From Streptomyces sp. HM190 (lineage in GTDB: Bacteria > Actinomycetota > Actinomycetes > Streptomycetales > Streptomycetaceae): DNA of 64,000 bases. Shown piece by piece: positions 38,877 through 48,564 of this stretch. Position 1 is the first letter of the stretch. Each line of letters begins with the position of its first letter. The stretch is from assembly GCF_009857135.1 (NCBI RefSeq), contig NZ_CP047318.1, positions 2,728,001 through 2,792,000 on the forward strand. The letters are read 5' to 3'. The translations under genes and the position numbers were made by a program. The notes under the pieces were generated by a model. That model saw only the letters and a list, made by a program, of their open reading frames with translations. It did no database searches and was not told the origin of the DNA.

Positions 38877-39482
38877 TCCGCACTCTTGCCTCGATCTTCC
38901 CATAACCGCAGGTCAGCGGCCGTTCGCGGCTCTGGCTCTGCGCCAGCCTTCCTGATCCTTCCGGGTCCTTCCGTCCACTGCGCGTCCACTGGCGGTCCAA
39001 AGAGAGCCCTCACGAAGGGGACACCTGGGGTTGCCTCCCTGGATCGACGCAGGCTACGCGGTGGGGAGCGTCGACGTTGCGGCTCACGCGCAGCGGAGTG
39101 CCTTACCGATGAAATGCGCCCCACCCTCTTCGCCCGAGGGTGGAGCCGCGCGGCCTTTTAGCAGGTCAGCCGCAGTCTAGCTCAGTGAGCGCGCAGTAGA
39201 AGGGCGTGCCGGACATCGTGGCCTACTGCTGTTCGGGCAGCAGCCTCGCCCAGCGCCTGGGCGACGACGTACTCGCCCGCCGGTGGCCCCAGCAGCACCC
39301 GCCTCTCATCTGCTCCTGCAGTGCTCTGGAGGCTGGCCGGTTCGAAGGTGGGCGTGGCAGACCAGGAACGAGAAAGTCAGGTCCCTGTGGAAGCGCCACG
39401 CCCCCTCACGGCGGCAGGTGGATGACACGGTAAAGCCGCAGTCACCGGTGGGCCGTGCATCAGCGACTTCTGGCGTCACGCC
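38877..39482. other. Non-coding stretch next to the att site
   Basis: About 600 bp without a supported gene; open frames have no ribosome site or recognisable protein. It contains a CCACCCTC/GAGGGTGG hairpin (39121-39128 with 39136-39143) that could be a terminator for the sacsin-like gene, and just before it, a CTGATC/GATCAG palindrome (38861-38876). Integrase arm sites could lie here. Confidence 0.55.
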
Positions 39483-42400
39483 TCATAGCCGATAGGAGAA
39501 GCGCAACGCGCCGCCCTCTTCCCGGTAACGGCCGCGGCCGTCCTTGCTGAAGGGGTTCGGAAGCATCTGTATGTTCACCCGCTCCGGGGCGAGGGTGGAG
39601 GTGATCACGAGGAGGCGCCAGCGTTCGCTGCCCGCATGTTGCTGCGCCGCGCGTACCTCGCTCTCGCCCAGCTCGATCTGGCCTCCGTCGCCCTGGGTCG
39701 CCTTCACCTCGAACATCATGGGCCGCTTGCCGGAGCCAACCTTGAAGTCGAACCCAAGGCTGTCGTCTCCGGGCGGACCGGGGAATGCCTTCCGGCGATT
39801 GCTGGATACCCAGCTGGTCTCGTCCACTCCGGCGGCGTAGTGGCCGCGGAGCCATTGGTACGCATACCACTCGCCCACGTATCCGATGGCTTCGCGCTGT
39901 GCTGGCGACAGTCCAGCGTCCGCGGCACCGCTATGTCCCCCGCCGCGCCTGCGGCCCGTCGCGGACGTCCGGCTGGCGGGCTCTAGTGGCCGCGGCCTGG
40001 TGAAGATGGCACGGCCACCTGCAAGCCCGGGGACCGCGCCCTTGTCGAGGGCCCGCTGGAGCTCGGCAGTCAGTTCGGCGAAGTCGCCCGACTGCACGTC
40101 GAATTCCCGGCCGCTGACTGAGATCGTTCTGCGTCGGCGCTCCCGCTCGCGACGCTCGTGCTCTGCCGCGTGCCGCACCCTGTCCAGGTCAACTATGGTC
40201 AGCCCGTGCTGGCCGGGGTCAGTCGTCGTGGGCATGCCGTGCGGCCAATGACCTAGAACAGCCAGCCACGCAACGACATCGTCTGGGGTGAGGAGGCGGA
40301 AGTCCAGCGCGCCGGCCTTGTCGAGGTGCGCGGTGATGCTTTCCGCCGGATTTGTGCTGGCTAGCGCCGCGGGAAGCGTGCGCCCCGCTGCCTTGACTAG
40401 GGCAATGAGGTCGGCAGTTGCGCTGGCGACCATCCGGTGGTTTCCACTCCGCACCTGGTCGATCGCCGGAAGGTGATCGCCTTTGCGGGGAGCCGGTCCG
40501 TCCAGCCGCAGCGTGAGCTGTTCTTCGACGTGCCGCTCCAGCAGCTCGTCGTCGGCGACGTCCACGGTATACGCCCATGCTGCCGGAGCCGTGATCCAGT
40601 CTAGTGAGCGCAGCGAGGGCCAGTCCGCCAGCGGGCGCCGTGCGTCGAAGTCGTTCTTGGTCGCCCAGCGGAGCCGGTTCACGAGCTCCTTCTTGTGTAG
40701 GTCCAGGTACGTCCGCACCGCCTCCTCGTGCGCATCCGCATGGCTGACCGGATCATGGGATGGCACCAGAGACCGCAGGGTGTCGTTCAGAGCAGCGAAG
40801 TCGATCCCCAGTGCAAGCCGCAGCTCGTCGATGCCTCGGGCTGCGCGGGCCCGAGCGATGAACTGGTCTGGAGGCAGCGGCAGTTCGTCCGCGTACTTTT
40901 CGAGCGCGGCCTGGAACTCCTTGGTGTCACGCGGAGGCGGCACGGTCAGTGCGTTCGCCGTGTCGAAGCCGAGAATGTGGACAAGGATTGGCTGGCACCG
41001 CTTCAAGACCACGCCAATAGCTCCGTCGATGCGGCGGCCAGTCTCCTCAACCTGGTGGACCATGACCCCGAGGGCCTCGGCAAGTTCGTCTGGCGCCGGT
41101 GAGCGCATGTCGGCGTGGCAGGAGCCCAGTTGAAGGGCGGCGAGGCGTAGTCGGATGCCGTATTCCCGATGTCCGAGCAGATCAGCGAGCGCCTCCGAAA
41201 GCCGGGCTACCTCGGCCCAGTCCGCGTCCCCTTGCCGGGCCAGCAGAAGGGGATACTTGGGATCGTCGAGGGGCAGAATCCCGCCGAGTCGGTCGGGCAT
41301 CGTCACGGTACGACCATCGAGTTTGATATCCCAGGAGCCGTAGCGGTACAGCCGGATGCGGCGGACCACGGACGTCAGCTCGGTGAGCTCGGCTTCGCTG
41401 GGCCGAGGACCGTCCGCGACGTGGTCGGCGAGGACGCCCACGGCCAGAGTGAGCCAGGGCAGGTAGTCAACAATCAGCTCCCCCATGGCCGCTGGATTCA
41501 CTTTCTCGCCGTCGACAGTCACCGAGAACGTCGCGTGGTCGACGTGCCGGACCGCTTTAGGGCGGCCGAGGCTAAGGCGGTCGGCGGCCTGCGCGGCAGC
41601 GCCGGGAACAAGCAGCAGCGGGAACTCCATCTCGCGCACCAACCGTGCGGTCAGTCCGTCGCGCTCGCCACTGACATACAACACGGTTTCTGTTCCCGTC
41701 AGCTCGGACAACGGGACGGACACGAGCCGGGTCCCTGACTCGGCGAGCAGGAGGGCGTCCCCAGGCAGCGTGCTGTATGGCTGCTGCACGAAGTGCCTCC
41801 AGGCACGTTCATTGGCGCGCTGAGCGGCGGGCCGGTCCTCGCCGCTGACTGCTCCCTCGGCGACGAAGCGCCCGAGCGCGATGATGAGCCGTGCGCTGTC
41901 CCCTGGGAAATCCCAGGTTGGAAGCCCCATGGAGCGCAGCCGGGTACCCACTTTCTCCGGTTCCAGCAGATGGCGTATGCGGTGGTCGACAGTCGGCGCG
42001 TAGGAGGGCTCCTCGTCCAGCCCCGGTGGGCAGTGCCAGGCATCGGCCGGCCGTACAAACTGCACGACACGGTCGCGGCCCCGTACCGGAAGCCATGGCT
42101 GCTCCCTGATAAAGGCAGCCAGAGGCGTCAGCACCTGCTCCTGGTCGTCCCTTCGACTCCCTGCACTGCTCCACGTACTGACAAAAAACGCTTCGCGCCA
42201 ATAGGCGAGACCGCGTAGGACGAGCCTCGCATAAGCCAGACGGGCGCTTTCGCCTAGCCGCTCGACAACGTCCTGGCCCGGGAGCCAATACGCGGGGGTG
42301 CCGGTGTACGGCGTTTGAGGGTAGCGCGCATTGGACTGCGGACGGTTGATGTGTGGCTCCCACTGCGCCACCACCTCCGCCGACACGTTCGCCATGCGGA

Positions 42401-44837
42401 CCAGCGGGCGAGTGGTCAGTTCATTGCCGTTGGCCCGTGTCTTGGCTCCCCTGCTGAAGACCGGCGTCAGCCCGTCGGCTACCCCAGCCTCGGCCAGGAA
42501 CGCCCGCCACTCGTCAGCCGTTTCCCCTCGCTTGACGAAGGCGTCCGGCGCCGCGATCAGTCGCTTGGCGATCCCTCTGAGGCTCTGGGACGCTTCCTGT
42601 CCAGCGGTGACCACCGCGGCCAGATCCTCCCCGGTGGTGCCATCCCATCCTCGGCCGAAGGCCGCGCCATTGGCCTCGATAAGGGCTCCGTCCGTAGATG
42701 GCACGTACAGCCCCAGCGAGCGCAGTCCCAGTGACGAGGCCGCGAATCCGCCCGACGTCCGGCGCGCGCGCCACAACCGGAAGACGAACCGGAGGGCTTG
42801 GAGGCGCAGCTTGTGGTCCTTGCTCTCCGCGAGGGCCCGGCTCACATGTTCCAGCAGGCCCTTCATGTCGAAGGGCCGGACGAGCCCGGCGCTCTCGAGG
42901 AAGGTGCGAGCGGGCAGACGCCGTACGTGCCCCGTCCCCTCGGTCCAGGTCAGGCCGGGGTGCAGGTAGAAGAGCCGCTTGCCGAGCACGGCCGGAACCG
43001 ATAGCGCCTGCGCGTCGTCCGTCTCCCCGCGCACCGGCTGGAAGAAAGCGTCACGCCGGGCCCGGCGCGAAGTCCGCTTGCCTTCCGAACCGCCCGGCTC
43101 AGCATCGCCGTTGGCCTGCCGCAGAGTTCCGTCGTCGGCCAGGAGCAGCCTCCTGCCGCGCAGCACGCGGCCGTCCTCCTCAAAGAGAGCGGCTAGGTCG
43201 TCGTACAGGACCCTCCACACGTCGACAGACCCGCTGCCCTCGGGACCTGGCAGGGGGAGGGTAGCGGCCATCCGCTCCACGTGATCCGCGAGCGCCTCCA
43301 GCGTTGGCTCCCAGGGACACTTCAGCCTCTCGCACATTACGGCAAGTCGCCTGAGCCGCTCGCTGCCGAGCTCCGGGTCAGCGACCACGGCGCCGGACTC
43401 GTGCGCACGCTGTGCTGTGAGGACGGACAGGTCGAGGTCGGGCCAGAGCACCACACGCCGTGGCGAGGCCCAGGTCATGTGCGGTGCCGCGTCGTCGCTG
43501 GCAATGACGGGCACGAGCGGTACTTCGGCCAGTTCGCAGCTGTGCACATGCCGGGCTGCCGTGACCAGCAGCCCCGCGTACCGACTTCCCCAGCTCACCA
43601 GGTCTACGGCCATCTGCCGAAGCCGCGGATTTGACACGGTGCGCAGCCACGCGGAGGCAGCCAAGCAGGTTTCGGCAAGCGCGTCGAACAGCATGGCGTT
43701 CAGCGGGTGCTCGCGGTCGAGGTCGGTTCGATCCATCTTGGTGAAGAAAGGTGCGTTAACGTGCCCTGCGAAGGGTGCTGTTACGCCCTCTCCCAGCGGC
43801 AGGAAGGTGTACGTCTGTCCGCTCCGTGTTTTCCCCGAGGCCGCAAACGGGACTGCTATCTCGATCACGGCAGACTCGCCCCACTGCCGCCACTTGTCGT
43901 CCAGGAGGCCGCGATCGACGGCCTCAAGGAGGGTCTGGTCCAGCCGCTCTCGCGCCACTTTGCCGCGCGCGACGAGAAAGACACCAGTCGTCCCGAGATC
44001 CACTTCGGCGACGGAGAGGGCGGCAGGCGATGCGCCCTCAGGAGCGAACGGGCGCTCTGCGCGGGTGAGTTCGTGAACTTCGCAGACCTCACCGTCCACC
44101 CTGCGTTCGAGTACCAGACGAGATAGCCGGTCCAAGAAAAGCATGATCGGCGCCTTGGCTTCAGCGAGCTCCTCCAAGCGGAGGCGAGCCTCAGTGCGGG
44201 CAGCGTCGCTCCGGAGGGGGAGCCGGACAACGGTGACGTGCCCTAGCTCGGCCAGCTCGCCGCATACCGTGGGCACCTCCTCGACCGGGAACGGGATCTG
44301 GAAGGGCGGAAATTCAGCGACCGCCTTGCGCGCCGTCTCCGCGTCCCCCAGCAGCCCCACTACGTCGCTCTCGCGAGCGAACCGAAAGCAGTAGCCGTCC
44401 AACTCCGAGCCGCCCGGTCCATCCGGGTCGGAGCTGTAGATCTCGGGCTCCTCGCTGATCAGCAAGACGCTCCGGAACCCCACGCCCTTGTTGCCAATCC
44501 CCTCTCCGATGACCTTTGAGCTCTGGGCTATCTTGCAGACGTCCTCAACGTTCTGCCAGGTGAACGGTGCACCGCCGTTGGCGACGTACAGCGTTCCCCA
44601 TTCACCTTCGTCCTCGTCGAGCAGCACGTGCACCTGGCCGTCATGGCGCTCCTTGGGGTGCGCGTCATGAGCGTTCTGCAGCAACTCCAGCAGGAAGCGT
44701 CCGGCGTAATCCCGGGCGCTGCTGAAGGACAGAGCGCGCAGTTGAAGAGCCGGCCGCCATCTCGTCGGCCGCCGCCAGTCTTCCAGCACTCCGAGCGCGT
44801 ACTCCCGGAGTTGCTCCGCACACGCGTCACCCATCAT
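39483..44837 (-). CDS. Giant sacsin-type GHKL ATPase with C-terminal DUF3883 domain
   Basis: 1784 aa. The N-terminal 200 residues form an HSP90/sacsin-like GHKL ATPase: 'LLELLQNAHDAH' (N-box), 'LYVANGGAPFTWQNV' and 'GIGNKGVGFRSVLLIS'. A long, mainly helical middle (about 250-1600) has no recognised domain. The last 140 residues are a DUF3883 (NO VEIN C-terminal) nuclease-like domain: 'GYVGEWYAYQWLRGHY', 'GFDFKVGSGKRPMMFEVKA' with the D...E-x-K pattern of restriction-like folds. ATG 44837 has AGGGGG directly upstream; the frame's earlier start lies in the intergenic region. It is divergent from the kinase-helicase gene (292-bp gap), suggesting co-regulation. Such large ATPases with nuclease-like tails are frequent in anti-phage islands; mode of action unknown. 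Confidence 0.85.
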   Translation of the reverse strand: MMGDACAEQLREYALGVLEDWRRPTRWRPALQLRALSFSSARDYAGRFLLELLQNAHDAHPKERHDGQVHVLLDEDEGEWGTLYVANGGAPFTWQNVEDVCKIAQSSKVIGEGIGNKGVGFRSVLLISEEPEIYSSDPDGPGGSELDGYCFRFARESDVVGLLGDAETARKAVAEFPPFQIPFPVEEVPTVCGELAELGHVTVVRLPLRSDAARTEARLRLEELAEAKAPIMLFLDRLSRLVLERRVDGEVCEVHELTRAERPFAPEGASPAALSVAEVDLGTTGVFLVARGKVARERLDQTLLEAVDRGLLDDKWRQWGESAVIEIAVPFAASGKTRSGQTYTFLPLGEGVTAPFAGHVNAPFFTKMDRTDLDREHPLNAMLFDALAETCLAASAWLRTVSNPRLRQMAVDLVSWGSRYAGLLVTAARHVHSCELAEVPLVPVIASDDAAPHMTWASPRRVVLWPDLDLSVLTAQRAHESGAVVADPELGSERLRRLAVMCERLKCPWEPTLEALADHVERMAATLPLPGPEGSGSVDVWRVLYDDLAALFEEDGRVLRGRRLLLADDGTLRQANGDAEPGGSEGKRTSRRARRDAFFQPVRGETDDAQALSVPAVLGKRLFYLHPGLTWTEGTGHVRRLPARTFLESAGLVRPFDMKGLLEHVSRALAESKDHKLRLQALRFVFRLWRARRTSGGFAASSLGLRSLGLYVPSTDGALIEANGAAFGRGWDGTTGEDLAAVVTAGQEASQSLRGIAKRLIAAPDAFVKRGETADEWRAFLAEAGVADGLTPVFSRGAKTRANGNELTTRPLVRMANVSAEVVAQWEPHINRPQSNARYPQTPYTGTPAYWLPGQDVVERLGESARLAYARLVLRGLAYWREAFFVSTWSSAGSRRDDQEQVLTPLAAFIREQPWLPVRGRDRVVQFVRPADAWHCPPGLDEEPSYAPTVDHRIRHLLEPEKVGTRLRSMGLPTWDFPGDSARLIIALGRFVAEGAVSGEDRPAAQRANERAWRHFVQQPYSTLPGDALLLAESGTRLVSVPLSELTGTETVLYVSGERDGLTARLVREMEFPLLLVPGAAAQAADRLSLGRPKAVRHVDHATFSVTVDGEKVNPAAMGELIVDYLPWLTLAVGVLADHVADGPRPSEAELTELTSVVRRIRLYRYGSWDIKLDGRTVTMPDRLGGILPLDDPKYPLLLARQGDADWAEVARLSEALADLLGHREYGIRLRLAALQLGSCHADMRSPAPDELAEALGVMVHQVEETGRRIDGAIGVVLKRCQPILVHILGFDTANALTVPPPRDTKEFQAALEKYADELPLPPDQFIARARAARGIDELRLALGIDFAALNDTLRSLVPSHDPVSHADAHEEAVRTYLDLHKKELVNRLRWATKNDFDARRPLADWPSLRSLDWITAPAAWAYTVDVADDELLERHVEEQLTLRLDGPAPRKGDHLPAIDQVRSGNHRMVASATADLIALVKAAGRTLPAALASTNPAESITAHLDKAGALDFRLLTPDDVVAWLAVLGHWPHGMPTTTDPGQHGLTIVDLDRVRHAAEHERRERERRRRTISVSGREFDVQSGDFAELTAELQRALDKGAVPGLAGGRAIFTRPRPLEPASRTSATGRRRGGGHSGAADAGLSPAQREAIGYVGEWYAYQWLRGHYAAGVDETSWVSSNRRKAFPGPPGDDSLGFDFKVGSGKRPMMFEVKATQGDGGQIELGESEVRAAQQHAGSERWRLLVITSTLAPERVNIQMLPNPFSKDGRGRYREEGGALRFSYRL

Positions 44838-45129
44838 GGCCCCCCTCGCCTCAGCGTTGAGGGGACCGTATCCCGCTCCTCTGACACTGATCGCGCATGC
44901 ACCACCATCGAGTGAAGATCGCCAGGTAGCGGCTGTTCTGATAGGCCAGGGCATCTGCTTGCAAGCTGCCGAACGATGCTGGGCTGCAGCAGGCCGAGCA
45001 GCGGCTCTCAACGTCAGTTCAGGCAGACGGGTTTTCTCAGATCAAACCGCTGATTGGCGGCGTGATCGGCTGGCAGGATAGGCGCTCAGGGCGGGGACAC
45101 GAGCGGCGTGCCTGAGCAGGGAGCAATGG

Positions 45130-48100
45130 GTGGGGAAGACGATCAAGGGCCGGTTCGCGCTGCTTCCTCAGGAAGCACGTGTGGGTGGTCTGTCCGAGGT
45201 CCGCAAGGCCGTCGACATGGTGAGCACGGGTGGCGACTATGTGGCCGTCAAACTGCTCAAGCAACGTGAAGATTCGATCAGCGAGATATTCCTGGAGCGG
45301 GAGACCTCGGCACTGAAGGCGCTGGATCACCCGAACATCGTGCGGATGCTCGACTCCGGGTGGGACGCCGAGTTGGAGCGGTACTTCATCGCCCTGGAGT
45401 GGATCGACCGCAGCCTCAAGGAGGAGATGGCACAGGGCCGTCCCCTGGACTGGCCGGCCTACTTCACCCGGATCGGCGGCCCCTTGGTGTCCGCGCTGGC
45501 CTACGCGCACGAGAAGCAGATCGAGCACCGGGACCTGAAGCCGGCGAATGTGCTGCTGACCGGCGACGGTACGGTCAAGCTCGCGGACTTCGGCATCGCC
45601 AAGATCCTGTCCAAGGCCACGGTCGTGACCGACGAGACGGTGGCCGACTTCCGCTCCAGCTTGTACGCGCCGCCGGACCTGAGCGACGCGATTCCGTATG
45701 TCCGTGACGTCTACGCATTTGCGGTCCTGGCCATCCAAGTCCTATCCCGGAACAAGGCGCGAGACTACGCCGACCTTCAAGCCGTCCTGGACGAGCTTGT
45801 CCTCGAACCGGACGTCCGTGGGATCCTGACGTCCTGCATCGACTACGACCCGCAGAACAGGCCCGCGAACGCCAGCGTCCTGGAGGCGAAGCTCCGAGCC
45901 GCGCAACAGGTCCACGACGACCGCGACGGACGCCGCCGCAACGCCGTCTGGCTGAAGATGACCCGCCCCGCGGCGGCGGCCCTGACCGGGCAACCCCCCG
46001 GTCAGGAACCCGACTGGGAGGCTGCGAAGGCCAAGGTGCTGGCCGACATCTCCGGCACGCTCCACGTCGACTACGGCTACAACGCCCAGGCCCGCGAGGC
46101 GGACACGGAAACGATCCGGGTGTTTGGCCGCACCCTGTTCCTGCGTTTGAAGAGCGACCGGGACAACCCCAGGGACCGCTCCGCTGTTGTCTCTGCGGAG
46201 GAGCGGCCGGAGGAGTGGATGGCCCGACGCCGCGAGTCGGCACTCAAGCTCGGCCCTGTTCTCAACTGGACCTTCGACGACCCCGGAGAGGATCCCGCCT
46301 ACGACGGGCTCGACCTTCTGCTGGAAAAACTGAATGAGCACCTGGACGAGCGCGAGGCCCAGGAGAAGGCAGACAAGATCCACAGCCTGGGGGATCTGTT
46401 TGAGGGCTGGCGTCGGGTGCTCGAAGCCCGCGAGGAAGCCGCGGCCGAAGGCCGAAAGCCCATCGCCTACGAACGGATAGAGGGCGGTGGCCAGACCCGC
46501 GTCTTCCACCTCACCGATGCCGGGGGCACGTCGGAGATAGGGGAAGAGTGGTCAGTCGCGGAATACCCCTATAGCCGTCCCCTGGACCGTGGTGAGGTGA
46601 CCAACCTGACCGACGGAACCCTCGTGCTGCGGATGACGCGCCCCAAAGCAGTCTTGCCCTCCCGGGGCGTACTGCTGCCGTCGATCGGCCAGAGCCAGGG
46701 CGCCATCAACCGGCAGCGCGATGCGCTCAGCGCCGTCGCCGCCGGCCAGAGCGCCAACCCGCTGCTGCGGCAGTACATCGACAACCCGGCAACCATCCCC
46801 GTCGGCCCGCCCACGGACGTCACCAGCTGGGTCCGTGCCGACCTGGATAAGAGCAAGCGGGACGTGGTCACGCACGCGCTGGGCAACCAGGACCTCCTGC
46901 TCGTCGAGGGGCCGCCTGGCACGGGCAAGACCACCGTGATCGCCGAGATCGTCGAGCAGACCCTCAAACGCAACCCCCACGCGCGGATCCTCATCGTCAG
47001 CCAGACCCACATCGCCATCGACAACGCCCTGGCACGGCTGGAGAACGCCGGGGTTACCGGCCTGGTGCGCTTGGGCCGCGCGGATGATCCTCGGGTTGCG
47101 GCCAGTGCCCAGCCTCTGCTCTTGGACCGGCAGGTTAAGAAGTGGACCCAGAGCGTGCGCGCACGGGCGGAGAAGTACCTTGACGAGGTGGCCGCCAGCA
47201 GCGGTCTGGAAGCACACCACCTCCGGGCTGCCCTGCTCCTGGAAGAACTCGCCGCCGTGGCCGCGGACCTCGCCCACGTGACGGCCCGCCTAGAAGAACT
47301 GTCGACCCGGCCCGCACCCGAACGCACCAGTTCGGCCCGGGAACTGGGCGAGGAAATCGTCACCGCCCGTGCCCGCCAGGAGCAGCTGCTCGGCCAGCGC
47401 GCCGAGCTCTTTACACAGATCCAAGCCACGCTCACGGGCGATCTGACCCTGCGGGAAGACCTCAGCGCCTCCGACGCACGCGACGCGGTGGCTGTCCTTC
47501 TCGGCCCCTCCGGATCTGGCCGGAAGCTGATGGACCTGCTGCGTCTGCAGGGCGAGTGGCTCCAGCGCATCGGTACGGACCAGGACCTGATCACCGCTTT
47601 CCTGCGCACCCGGCAGGTCGTCGGAGGCACCGCGATCGGATTCCTCGGCCACCGGGCGGTCAGGGATCTGGAATTCGACCTGTGCATCTTCGACGAGGCG
47701 TCGAAGGCCACTGCGACCGAGTCCCTGGTCCCGCTGGCCCGGGCCAAGAGGTGGGTCCTGGTCGGCGATACTAACCAGCTGCCGCCCATCGACGAGGACC
47801 TGCTGCGCAACGAGCAGATCATGGCCGACCACCAGCTCATCCCTGAATTGGTGAAGACCACCCTGTTCCAGTACTTCGCCAACTGCACTGACGCCCCGGT
47901 CAAGCACCTGTTGCGCGAGCAGTATCGGATGACCCCCGCAATCGGCAATATGATCAGCAGCTGCTTCTACGGCGGGAAGCTGATCTCTCCTAACGACCAC
48001 GCGCTAGCCGGCTATGACGGGATCAACAAGCCCGTCCTGTGGCTGGACACCAGCGCCCTGGAGAGCCGACGCGAATCCGACCGCACCGGCACCGAGACCA

Positions 48101-48564
48101 GCATCTCGAACCGGCTTGAGGCCAAACTCGCGATGAACCGGCTGAAGGTCATCGACCAGGCCATCGAGAAGGACGCCATCCAAGTCCCAGACGGGCGGCC
48201 CCTCGACGTCCTGGTGATCGCCCCCTACGGCCGCCAAGTCGACGAACTCACCCGGGAACTGGCCTTCCTCAAGTCGCGCCTCAAGCACATCGCGCCCGAA
48301 GTGCTGTCCGTCGACGCCGTCCAGGGCCGCGAATGCGACCTCGCCGTGTTCAGCGTCACCCGCAGCAACACCCGCGGCCACTTCGGGTTCCTCGGCGAGC
48401 CCTACTGGCGCCGTATCAACGTCGCCCTCAGCCGCGCCCGCTTCGGCCTGATCGTCATCGGTGACGCCGGGTTCTGCCGGAGCAAACCCGGAGCCCTGCG
48501 CACCGTCCTCGACTACATGAGCGGCCACCCGGAAGACTGCGAGATCCGCGATGCCTACCTTTAG
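45130..48564 (+). CDS. mkoA: Ser/Thr protein kinase fused to SF1 (UPF1-like) helicase, MkoA-type
   Basis: 1144 aa. Residues about 10-280 are a Hanks-type kinase: VAVK lysine 41, catalytic HRDLKPAN (133-140, Asp135) and DFG (153-155), all intact. Residues about 560-1130 are an SF1B helicase: Walker A GPPGTGKT (about 592), Walker B 'FDLCIFDEASKAT' (about 855), 'DTNQLPP' (about 880), 'QYRMTPAIG' (about 930), 'VDAVQGRECDLAVFS' (about 1060) and the C-terminal 'NVALSRAR'. A coiled stretch (about 690-780) interrupts the helicase. Kinase + COG1112-like helicase followed by a PLD protein is the published composition of type I Mokosh anti-phage systems. GTG 45130 has GGGAG upstream. It overlaps the PLD gene by 14 nt. 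Confidence 0.85.
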   Translation: MGKTIKGRFALLPQEARVGGLSEVRKAVDMVSTGGDYVAVKLLKQREDSISEIFLERETSALKALDHPNIVRMLDSGWDAELERYFIALEWIDRSLKEEMAQGRPLDWPAYFTRIGGPLVSALAYAHEKQIEHRDLKPANVLLTGDGTVKLADFGIAKILSKATVVTDETVADFRSSLYAPPDLSDAIPYVRDVYAFAVLAIQVLSRNKARDYADLQAVLDELVLEPDVRGILTSCIDYDPQNRPANASVLEAKLRAAQQVHDDRDGRRRNAVWLKMTRPAAAALTGQPPGQEPDWEAAKAKVLADISGTLHVDYGYNAQAREADTETIRVFGRTLFLRLKSDRDNPRDRSAVVSAEERPEEWMARRRESALKLGPVLNWTFDDPGEDPAYDGLDLLLEKLNEHLDEREAQEKADKIHSLGDLFEGWRRVLEAREEAAAEGRKPIAYERIEGGGQTRVFHLTDAGGTSEIGEEWSVAEYPYSRPLDRGEVTNLTDGTLVLRMTRPKAVLPSRGVLLPSIGQSQGAINRQRDALSAVAAGQSANPLLRQYIDNPATIPVGPPTDVTSWVRADLDKSKRDVVTHALGNQDLLLVEGPPGTGKTTVIAEIVEQTLKRNPHARILIVSQTHIAIDNALARLENAGVTGLVRLGRADDPRVAASAQPLLLDRQVKKWTQSVRARAEKYLDEVAASSGLEAHHLRAALLLEELAAVAADLAHVTARLEELSTRPAPERTSSARELGEEIVTARARQEQLLGQRAELFTQIQATLTGDLTLREDLSASDARDAVAVLLGPSGSGRKLMDLLRLQGEWLQRIGTDQDLITAFLRTRQVVGGTAIGFLGHRAVRDLEFDLCIFDEASKATATESLVPLARAKRWVLVGDTNQLPPIDEDLLRNEQIMADHQLIPELVKTTLFQYFANCTDAPVKHLLREQYRMTPAIGNMISSCFYGGKLISPNDHALAGYDGINKPVLWLDTSALESRRESDRTGTETSISNRLEAKLAMNRLKVIDQAIEKDAIQVPDGRPLDVLVIAPYGRQVDELTRELAFLKSRLKHIAPEVLSVDAVQGRECDLAVFSVTRSNTRGHFGFLGEPYWRRINVALSRARFGLIVIGDAGFCRSKPGALRTVLDYMSGHPEDCEIRDAYL

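Noticed and set aside
38809..38890. Complete tRNA gene
   Set aside because: Sequence upstream of the anticodon stem has no D-arm or 5' acceptor strand; only the 3' half is present.
38782..39124. Short minus-strand frames reading through the tRNA fragment (ending 'VRVPPAPP')
   Set aside because: Classic spurious translation of the T-arm and acceptor sequence of a tRNA.
39206..39433. 75-codon plus-strand frame in the att-proximal region
   Set aside because: No ribosome site, atypical codon use and composition, no recognisable protein.
43281..44076. Open frames opposite the sacsin-like gene
   Set aside because: Antisense shadows; the minus strand carries the conserved ATPase motifs.
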